Source of the DNA: Rhizophagus irregularis
Lineage: Eukaryota > Glomeromycota > Glomeromycetes > Glomerales > Glomeraceae
Assembly (NCBI RefSeq): GCF_026210795.1
Contig: NC_089448.1
Coordinates: 558,001-622,000, forward strand
Reading direction: 5' to 3'
DNA: 64,000 nt
Below the pieces are notes generated by a model. The model made no database searches, was not told the origin of the DNA, and worked only from the letters and a program-made list of their open reading frames with translations. Of the stretch, positions 56,134-64,000 are shown piece after piece. Position numbers and translations under genes: made by a program. The first letter of the stretch is position 1, and the number at the start of each line of letters is the position of its first letter.

Positions 56134-57618
56134 ATGTCAAAACTTAACAAAGATATTCTTTTTTTAGTATCTGAAGAATTAGTACAAGATGATTCAAAAT
56201 CTCTCTTTTCATGTTTAATGGTAAATAGACTTTGGTGTGAAACTGTCATTCCAATTTTATGGAGGAATCCTTGGTGCTATAATATTAATTATAGTAATAA
56301 AAATTATTTATTTAAAATCATTGCTTCTTATTTATCTGATGATATTAAGGAATTCCTAACGAGACGAGGAATTCCTTTACCCTTAGTTTCATTCCAATCA
56401 CTTTTATTCGATTATTTATCTTTTTGTAGAAGTATTAATATAAATATTATAAACATTATAATTTCTATTGGATCCTCTTTAACTTATAATCAATTTCTTT
56501 TGCAACAAGAATTTTATGGACTCTTTATGAAGAAATTTCCAGAGTTAAAGTATTTGGATATGAAATCAATTAGACATCAAATATTTTATTTTCCAGAAGC
56601 TAGGATTCGTCTTGAATCACTTTGTGAATTAAAATGTGACACATCAACAGATTCTTCTTATTTTTATGGATTGGTACAATTATGTCAATATATACAAAGG
56701 CTCATCGTTGTTAATTCAGACCCAAATGATTATCATGGGATTGCTGAATTAATTAGAGTTCAGAAAAATTTAAAGTATTTTGAGTGGAGAGATGATTATG
56801 ATACAACATATATACCTAGAGCAGATCAAGATTCTTATAAAGAGATTCTTTTTGCATTAGAAAAAAATGCAAATAATATTATTCATTTAAATATTTTCTT
56901 TATTTTTATTAGTCGCACATTACAAAAGGTAGTCCCAAAATTTCATAAACTAAAAACATTGAAAACTAGTTTTTCTAATTTTACTGAAGAACAATTAAAG
57001 AAGTGTGTATACCATGATCTTGAGGTCTTTAAAATAGATCATCACAATTTGAAAGCAGCTTCTATTATAATTGAAAATAGTGGGGGACACCTAAAGAGAA
57101 TCTCGTTGGAACCATATGGATTACTAGGGTATATAGATGGTTTCGTTGAAAATTCTCTTATTTTTATACGTAATATTCATAAAAATTGTCCTTCAATTGA
57201 ATATTTATCTCTTATATTTTCACCATCAAATGAACATTTTGCAGAAATTGAAAAATTACTAAAAATTTGTCAAAATTTGAAGTCATTATTATTGATTATA
57301 GTTGATTATACATATGAAGATTCAACTTATGAGCAAAAAATTTTAGAATATGGAGAAATATTATTAAAAATATTAATTAGTTCAACACTAAATAATATTA
57401 AAGAAATTAGATTTTGTGGTGATTTTAAATTTTCTTTACAAGCCTTAGAGGAATTCTTGAAAAAATGGAAAGGTAATGCTCTTTCAATAATTATATCCAA
57501 TTATATTTATGAAGATGATGATTATTATGAAGAATTAATTAATAAATATAAAAATAATGGAGTAATCAAGGATTTTAGAAGTGATTCTCATAGGAATACA
57601 GTAATTATGGATGAATAA
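56134..57618 (+). CDS. F-box protein with leucine-rich C-terminus
   Basis: 494 residues, single exon. The F-box has one extra residue (SEELVQDDSKSLFS). Most of the body equals the paralogue at 53.4 kb; bases 56659-57172 are identical to it. The C-terminal tail differs and is acidic (YEDDDYYEEL). Tandem duplicate with its upstream region. Predicted SCF adaptor. Confidence 0.8.
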   Translation: MSKLNKDILFLVSEELVQDDSKSLFSCLMVNRLWCETVIPILWRNPWCYNINYSNKNYLFKIIASYLSDDIKEFLTRRGIPLPLVSFQSLLFDYLSFCRSININIINIIISIGSSLTYNQFLLQQEFYGLFMKKFPELKYLDMKSIRHQIFYFPEARIRLESLCELKCDTSTDSSYFYGLVQLCQYIQRLIVVNSDPNDYHGIAELIRVQKNLKYFEWRDDYDTTYIPRADQDSYKEILFALEKNANNIIHLNIFFIFISRTLQKVVPKFHKLKTLKTSFSNFTEEQLKKCVYHDLEVFKIDHHNLKAASIIIENSGGHLKRISLEPYGLLGYIDGFVENSLIFIRNIHKNCPSIEYLSLIFSPSNEHFAEIEKLLKICQNLKSLLLIIVDYTYEDSTYEQKILEYGEILLKILISSTLNNIKEIRFCGDFKFSLQALEEFLKKWKGNALSIIISNYIYEDDDYYEELINKYKNNGVIKDFRSDSHRNTVIMDE

Positions 57619-59220
57619 CATCTTAGTAATATTTATCAACATTAAAAAGTTTTGTTAGAAATTAATATATAGCATAATATATTAAGTCTAAATATTATTT
57701 ATTTATTTAATAAATGATTTTTAACTTCAGAATTTTCACTTATTAATATGTGTTACACTGCGTAGATTTAGAAACTTTTGTTTTAAATTTTGCCAATTTC
57801 TTTATCACTCAATGATTTCTTTAATTTTTAATTTACATATAAAAAATAAAATGGTTGGTCAAATTGTGAAAGCATTATGTGATTATCATTATGGCTGCAA
57901 ATAACCCAGTTTAGTCAGAGTTTAGTTGTCCATTATTATTTTATAATAGTTTTGATTATTTATTATTATTTTTTGGTATTACTTCGAATGTAATTTGTAT
58001 GCGATTACCAAATTGTCAAATTTTTTTATGTAATAAACAATTTCTTTTTTTCAAAAAAATCCGTAATTGATTATATAATTATTAGTATATGAGGAATACT
58101 AAATTATCTGTATTTATTAATTAAAATTTTACATTCCAAAACAATATGGCCCCTACGCTCGCCATACTCTGTCACTTCCAAAAATCAAATTTGAATTGTC
58201 CAACCCCTAATATCCTTCGAAATACAATAATAAATAATACATTCCTTAACATTAATTAACTAAATATTTCCTGGATGCTGTCCCAATCATAAGCCAGGTG
58301 TCAAACAAATAATAGACAAAAATAAAAAATGAAAAAAAAGTCATCAGAAACTGGACAATTCTGCTCTATTAAATAAAAGGATAGATTTAAACCATAACAT
58401 AAGGAGTTAATCTATGCTTTCTAAAAATATTTGGCAACCTAAAAGAAAAATGCATGGAGTAATAAATTCAGTATATACATAAAGCAGTGATTTTTTAGTC
58501 ATACCCTTTGGGAAATATCCAGTTGGAAAGTAAGGAATCAGCTGCCTATAAAAGCAAATATAATGAATTATTAATAGATTAGTTAAAATTAGTACATACA
58601 CAATCCAAAAGGTTTCCAATATTTTTTCATACATCATATGGATTTAACCTTCTGAAAAAATGTGCAGCTGACTCAGGATATTCTTGAATAGCTATCATAT
58701 AATTTCATAATAACTATTAGTTGTCCAGTTTCTGATTTATAAAAGTCTATGGCTAAATGAAATAGATTAAAAAAAAAAGAAATCATAAAAAAGTAATCCA
58801 AATGAAAAGGGGAGGTACCATATTATCACCACTTTCTATTTTTTCTTTCAAGTTCAGAAGTCTGAAGACCTGCTGAATGGTAGTTGTAATAGAGCGGAAG
58901 AATATGAAGATAAGCCATTTTTTATATATTGCCAGCAAATAAATAAGAAAGGCTTGAGATTTTTAAAATTCAACACAGATATGCTATATATATTGTATTA
59001 TCCTCAAATTCTGATTGATTGAGCTTATGAAAGGTGTTTGCGTTATAATTACATAATTATTTCTGTAAGCTATATTATCTTAGATAATCTGTTAAAAGTC
59101 AAGTAATGGTAACACAAGGTCACGTATAGATTAAGTTTTGTTAACAAATAGTTATTAAATCAAATTGTTTGATAAGTATTAAAAATGTAAAAACTATTAT
59201 TAAGAGGATCATAAGGCGTT
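57619..59220. other. Intergenic, no gene seen
   Basis: AT-rich. A minus frame at 58637-58407 is hydrophobic and aromatic-rich and has no support. No repeats noted. Confidence 0.4.
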
Positions 59221-59279
59221 AATGATAGAGTTACAATTACAGGAAAATATAATAGTAAATACGAATAAAAGTTGAGGAA

Positions 59280-60250
59280 GACATAATTGAAAAAGATATG
59301 AATTATACGGAGATTGATATAGGTTGGTCAAAGTTCATGGATATATTTATGATATACAAACAACAAGAGGTTGAAAAGAAACTTAATCAAAAGAGAGAAG
59401 AATGAGCTAAGAAAATTCAAGAAAATATGAGCGGAAAGATATTTTACATGATTAAAAAGCGTGAAGATTGGAATTGTGCTTATCATTAACTCGTCCGATT
59501 ACATTAATTGAAGTTACATAAGTTGATGATAAAAATTTTTAATGAATCAACTTAGTGAAAATAGAGTTTTGAAAGAATGAAATTTTGCTGCGCTAAAAAA
59601 TGAAAGTACTTTTGGAATGATTAAGATTACATAAAATATAACGATAATTAAACACGCAATCCGATAAGCATGAATCATTTTAATGGATATAAGTAAAGCT
59701 TACGATTCGGTGAGCAGTTATTTCCTAGAATCTTTCCAACTTTATTTATTAATTTAGTAATAGATATAACAGACAGCAGCCACAATCGATCAAATTTAAT
59801 TAATGGAGTATCAATAAGCAGTTATTATGTAGAAGATGGGATTGATCAAGGGGAAGCTTAGTCTTCTATTTTGTAGCGAATACACTTTTGTCAAATGTAA
59901 GAAGGTACTGATTACTCACTAGAATATTATAAATTCAATAATATCAACAAAAAGGAAAATGTAAAAAACATAATGTATAATACGGTGGCAATTTATGGAT
60001 GATATGACATTACTTGGGAAAATAAATCAAGTGTTCAGAAAATGCTAGAAATATACTAGTTTTTTATAAGATATACAATATTAAGGACGGACGTCAAAAA
60101 TACAAAATATTAATGATATGATAATAGGAAATAATAAGATAGAAAAAGTTAATAGTAAGAAGGAAGCCAGTTTTGGGAATTTATTTTCATATAAAAATGA
60201 TCGTAATTTATATATTAGGAAAATTCATCAGATGGTAGTTTTTGCAGACA
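59280..60250 (+). pseudogene. LINE reverse transcriptase relic, 5' part
   Basis: Broken plus frames: NFAALKNESTF (about 59580), MDISKAYDSVSS (59676-59713), VEDGIDQGEA (59828-59858), FMDD (catalytic YxDD-type motif, about 59994-60005), GNNKIEKVNS and IHQMVVF (60220-60245). Order and motifs are those of a non-LTR RT. The reading stops near 60250, where the recombinase locus begins, and resumes at about 62500. Confidence 0.7.
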
Positions 60251-60284
60251 GATAAAATTTTGATAATGATATGGAATATGTAAT

Positions 60285-60988
60285 AGATATATAGCGAAAA
60301 AATTTCAACACACCATTTTCATCAGATTTAAATTGATTAATTTTAAGTTGATAATGCTCTCCTCCTCGCATAGCAAGTATTATTGATAGATGAAAAAAAA
60401 CATGATACAAAGGCCTTCAGGATTATCTGTAGTTATTTTAGGATGTTGTAAAATTTGTTGAATTTGCTGAGAGTTAATAGCAACTGAACCCAATGTTTCA
60501 CCAAAGCCATGTTCTTGAAGATCACGCAACTTTCCATGTAAAACATCATGTAAATCAGGAAACATGTATTTGTCATGTAAATTTATTTGTGGAATAGGTG
60601 AAAGATGAAGGAGATATCTATTAAGTGCGTCAACAGATTGCTTAACTGATGTTGCTTTATATTCATTACCATTTTTCATTTTCATTGTAGAGATAAATTC
60701 TACAATTTGTTTTTGAAGCTGAGAAATATTTTTAAGATCAGTTAAAGGAACTGAATAACCAGCACAAGCACGAAATTCTTCAAACTTTGTGGACCAACTT
60801 TTAGTAGATTTTTCAGTATTTTTGACTTTTGCCTTCTCACGATAGTAAGAAGCTTTAATTTGTGCGGCATCTTGAATATTGTCAATATTATTAGAATTGT
60901 TAATAGGGTTATCTGATGAACTAAGTAAATTTGTTGCTGTTTGAAAACTTGGGAAATGAGACGTGTTTTTTTCGCGTTTTTTACTCAT
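60285..60988 (-). pseudogene. Crypton-like tyrosine recombinase, 5' half (inverted)
   Basis: Minus strand from ATG 60988. A Ser/Asn-rich N-terminus precedes a core-binding (SAM-like) region (STKFEEFRACAGYSVPL ... SVDALNRYLLHL). The start of the catalytic domain follows, with its first Arg in LAMRGGEHYQL (about 60370), after one frameshift near 60395. Similarity ends at FFRYI (about 60288). The remaining catalytic domain lies on the opposite strand from 61277. Family type: Crypton/DUF3504 recombinases such as those related to ZMYM2 and KIAA1958. Confidence 0.7.
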
Positions 60989-60998
60989 AATTTGATAA

Positions 60999-61110
60999 AA
61001 AAAATAAAAAAATATGGTAAGAAAAAAGGAGAAAAAATTTTCAGAAATACGATAAGAAAAAAAAGGAGTTAAAAAAATATGATAAGAAAAAAAGGAGAAA
61101 AAAAATTTTT
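60999..61110. repeat. Purine-rich tandem repeat
   Basis: Three to four copies of TATGATAAGAAAAAAAGGAG-like units upstream of the recombinase ATG. Confidence 0.6.
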
Positions 61111-61185
61111 TTTAATCAGTAACAAGGTTTAATAGTTTATTAATAATAGTCTAAGCCACAGATGTTAGTCCCCGTGATATAAAAC

Positions 61186-61276
61186 AGTTATTCCATGGGA
61201 TAGCCATAAATATCAATTAATTTTCACGGCTGCGCTGTGAAAATCATTGATATTCACGGCTACCCGTGGAATAACT
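61186..61276. mobile_element. 91-bp palindromic element at an inversion breakpoint
   Basis: AGTTATTCCATGGGATAGCC at the left pairs with GGCTACCCGTGGAATAACT at the right, and the arms continue through (A/G)TATCAAT(T)ATTTTCAC(G/A)GC to the centre. The 3' half of the recombinase starts at the very next bases. Confidence 0.75.
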
Positions 61277-62182
61277 AAAAACAATCAACGTGGGATTCAA
61301 GGTGGCCAAGCTAGGACCCAGAAATATATATAAAAGGGTCAGGTTTGAGTTTGCGTATTTTGAACTAAAAAAGTCATGAAAATCTTTCCTTTTTTAGATA
61401 ATTTTTGATAATGCCAGTCAGACTATTATTTCCTATTATAGTAGCCGACTGGCATTATCATAATTCCGGCCCTGAAAAAATGCGTACAGCTCATAGTAAA
61501 AAATTTTTTTCATCACCTGACCCCTATATATATATTTCTGGGTCCTGCCAAGCTCATATTATTTCAATACCAGCTGATAATAATGGTCCATGTTCAGATA
61601 TTCAATTATACTTGTCTAAACGCCCACCTTCAGGCGATGAAAACTTTTATTTGCAGCCAAATAACACATCCTGGTTGGAAACCAATATTGGTACAAGACA
61701 GATCATGTAGGAAAAAATAAATTAGGTAACTTTATGAAAAAATTGGGCGTGAAACGCAAATTGATATTCCTATTGAATTACTTTCCAATCATTCTGGACG
61801 TAAGACTGCCACTCAAATTCTACAAGATCAAGAAGTTCCAGAACAAGCTATTATGCAACTTACTGGTCATAAAAGTGTCCAAGGTGTTCGGGCTTATAAA
61901 AAAGTTAATGAAAATCAACAACTTAATACTTTAAATACATTAATTAATATTACTGATAATAAATCATCAACCTTTATACAAGAAAATTCACAAAATAATT
62001 TAATTAATAATGATAATTCAAATTCACAACTTCCTCTTCAAGAAATTTCTTTATCTTTGAATTCTTTAAATGAATCACCTATATTTCACAATTGTACTTT
62101 TTCAAATATTACTTTTAATATTCAATATTATAATGTAATAATTAATGCAATATTAAATATAAAGCTTAATTCATATAATTAA
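61277..62182 (+). pseudogene. Crypton-like tyrosine recombinase, 3' half
   Basis: Plus strand. The reading KNNQRGIQGGQA (61277-61312) continues, after a 234-bp MITE insertion, as HIISIPADNNGPCSD and YLSKRPPSGDENFYLQPN. Two frameshifts (near 61690 and 61745) precede the catalytic block LSNHSGRKTATQIL (HxxR), QLTGHKS (His) and GVRAYKKV (nucleophilic Tyr, near 61897). An Asn/Ser-rich tail ends at 62182. It completes the catalytic set whose first Arg is on the inverted 5' half. Confidence 0.75.
61313..61546. mobile_element. 234-bp MITE with 8-bp target duplication
   Basis: Ends AGGACCCAGAAATATATATA and TATATATATTTCTGGGTCCT. Directly flanked by GCCAAGCT at 61305-61312 and 61547-61554, an 8-bp target site duplication as made by hAT-type transposases. 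Removing it restores the recombinase frame. A related end sequence occurs at 30235. Confidence 0.85.
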
Positions 62183-62349
62183 AATAAAATTTTAATCATA
62201 TCTGAAGAGAGTATTACAATAATAACATTGAACTATGTGAGAGTAATTTACATTATCAATTAATTAGTCTTTATTATTATAATAATTAACTGTACGCATA
62301 ATTATTACAAATTTAAGTATAAGTTAAATAATTAATTAATTATAAAAAA

Positions 62350-62420
62350 GATCAAGTAGTGTAGTGGTTAGGATGTGAAATATGATGTAAGAAGGTATTG
62401 GGTTCGGATCTTGAGGTAAG
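62350..62420 (+). other. tRNA-like SINE head with box A and box B
   Basis: TAGTGTAGTGGTTAGGATG (62357-62375) matches an RNA polymerase III box A, and GGTTCGGATCT (62401-62411) a box B, with tRNA-like spacing. The arms do not form a complete cloverleaf, and an A-rich stretch follows, so I read it as a SINE or tRNA pseudogene. Confidence 0.55.
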
Positions 62421-62479
62421 TAAAAAAATTATAATAATTGTTGGGCCCGTGAAAATATCAGTAAAAAAAGCCATGGATG

Positions 62480-63700
62480 AATGATTAGGAACCGTGGTAT
62501 AAAGTATTTATACCTGCTATTGAATTTCAACTACAAGCAGTGGTACATCAGAGAAAGAATGTCGTGAGATAATAGCAAAAGTTAATAGATTATTAAAACA
62601 TAGTTGTAAATTACCGATAAGTTGTCCAAATGTGATAATATTTGATAAAGATATTTTAAATGCAAAGAATCTTTATGCATTACAGTTAGAAAGTTTATCA
62701 AAAAATACCATGTACCATAGTAATGGTGACATAGAATTAAAGAATTTATTTAAAATAAACCTATATAAGTAGATTATTGTACAGCGAGCTGTTTAGAATA
62801 AAAGAAAGATATCTTAACGTGATCAAAGACAAATTACGTACAATAAACAATTTCTAAAAATATTGTCGGATAACGATATATCGATATGTGATCACAATAC
62901 ATTAAATGTTAATTAAAAAATCATAAAATTTACGGTGGCAATTTCAAATTGATTGATATATTTAATAGGAATGAATATGGGATGTGGAAAGTACAACTAA
63001 AGAATCAAAAAATTTTTATTTCTTGATCAAATTGTTGAACACAATAAGAATACGTTAATGAAATTGCAAAAATTTTTGTATCAAGTCAAAAGTAACGATG
63101 AAAGGAGTGAATCGAAGTGGTATAACAGATTGAAACAATTGATGTATATAAATGAGAAAACATATTTTTAAAAGATCGATATATATTTAATCGATCAGAA
63201 CTTAAGGAATTTGATGATGCATCAAATAAAGATTTGGGAAAGGTGAAAAATACGATGGTAGCATGAAACGAAAATGGTAATGTAATTTTTGTGAAATATG
63301 AATAGAAATCAAAAAATGAATAGAAATCAAAAAGTAAAAATTTTACCGCTATTGGAATCCATTATTTGTTGATTCTTGTCTATCAATAGTTTGATTCACT
63401 GTGTTTAATGAAATGCCAAGGATGTGATAACAATATTCGAGAATATACCTTCAGATAGCTTGTAAAGAAGAATTATGTACCGTAAAGAAAAAGACATTAA
63501 TGCCGACAAGAGTATAATAAAGCTTAAATAATATAGTAATTAAAATAATAGTAGATTACTGGAATGTTGTATAGAAGGTGAAAAGAATGTTAGGGATAAT
63601 ATGATAATAGATCAGTCAAGCGATGTTCTAGTATGGGTTGACACATTTATGCGAAGATTCGAGTGAATATTTTGGAAAACTTGAATGATTTTTTTTAGAA
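62480..63700 (+). pseudogene. LINE relic, continuation
   Basis: Plus frames resume with KVFIPAIEFQLQAV (62500-62540), ECREIIAKVNRLLKHSC, LPISCPNVIIFDKDILNAKN and LQLESLSKNTMYHSNGDIEL (to about 62770). Weaker fragments follow (LKILSDNDISICDHN, KLQKFLYQVKSN). This is the segment expected after the RT part that ends at 60250, so the 60.25-62.45 kb block was inserted into one LINE copy. Confidence 0.6.
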
Positions 63701-64000
63701 ATAAAACCCATTAATATATAAAATTGCTAATCAAGATTCGCTAAATTTAACAGTAACCTAAATATCCAGTTTAATAGAACAGTTTAATAGAGAGTTTACA
63801 AGATTAAAACTCTCGTAACTAGTTATTAAGTAAGATCTAAATGATCGGCAATTACGGCAAAACGGCAAGGATACAGTGGCAAACTGACTTGTCATTTTTT
63901 ATCTTATTCTTGTAAAAATAATTTCAAAAAAAAAAAAATTTATTTGTACTACAAATGTTAAATATTAAACACTAACAAATTTACAATATTTCAAAGTATT
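63701..64000. other. Right edge, no gene seen
   Basis: AT-rich; a short ACGGCAAAACGGCAAGG motif near 63855 recalls the spacer at 36600. Confidence 0.35.

Overview
The window is nuclear DNA of a very AT-rich, repeat-laden fungus. The best match is an arbuscular mycorrhizal fungus of the Rhizophagus irregularis kind (Glomeromycotina). The reasons are short introns (GTAWRT...TAG), a family of F-box proteins starting MSKLNKDILFL, zinc-ribbon plus TKL-like protein kinases (one fused to Sel1 repeats), and abundant decayed LINE, Polinton and Crypton-type elements. The species name is an inference from these families. No rRNA, intact tRNA or CRISPR array was seen.

Left (1-5.4 kb): a compact cluster that looks like one virus-like mobile element. 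It holds an A32/FtsK-type packaging ATPase (minus), a coiled-coil protein, a retrotransposon-type Gag and an aspartic protease (plus), a Polinton-type integrase with a C-terminal chromodomain (minus), and a small zinc-ribbon protein (plus). No reverse transcriptase lies in it. Protease is in the -1 frame of Gag, and the heptamer A AAA AAG abuts the Gag stop, so a Gag-Pro frameshift product is likely. From 5.4 to 9.4 kb come degenerate repeats, a 160-bp tandem duplication and the ORF1 of a LINE.

Centre (9.5-27 kb): a two-exon Sel1-repeat/protein kinase gene, two F-box genes (12.6-14.1 minus, 16.2-17.7 plus), a decayed protein-primed DNA polymerase B of Polinton type (19.6-23.8 kb) carrying two MITE-like insertions, a short decayed coiled-coil region, and a three-exon gene for a predicted secreted, GPI-anchored, Asn-rich surface protein.

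Middle-right (27-53 kb): a LINE 3' relic with RNase H, nested inverted-repeat elements including a Tc1-like one with TA duplication, and three further kinase loci. One (33.1-36.5 kb) has five tandem copies of the N-lobe exon ahead of a single catalytic lobe. One (39.9-42.2 kb) ends in six in-phase micro-exons. One (47.8-49.4 kb) has four exons. Between them lie a 391-bp foldback element, minisatellite-like T-rich arrays and a 2-kb element with terminal inverted repeats. A decayed duplicate of the kinase 3' region lies at 51.2-52.5 kb.

Right (53-64 kb): two tandem F-box paralogues sharing a 514-bp identical tract, then a LINE relic interrupted by a Crypton-like tyrosine recombinase locus. The 5' half of that gene is inverted relative to its 3' half, and a 91-bp palindromic element sits at the breakpoint. 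A 234-bp MITE with an 8-bp target duplication and a tRNA-like SINE are also there.

Functionally the host genes are lineage-expanded signalling (zinc-ribbon kinases) and ubiquitin-ligase adaptor (F-box) families. Most of the remaining sequence is mobile DNA in various stages of decay.
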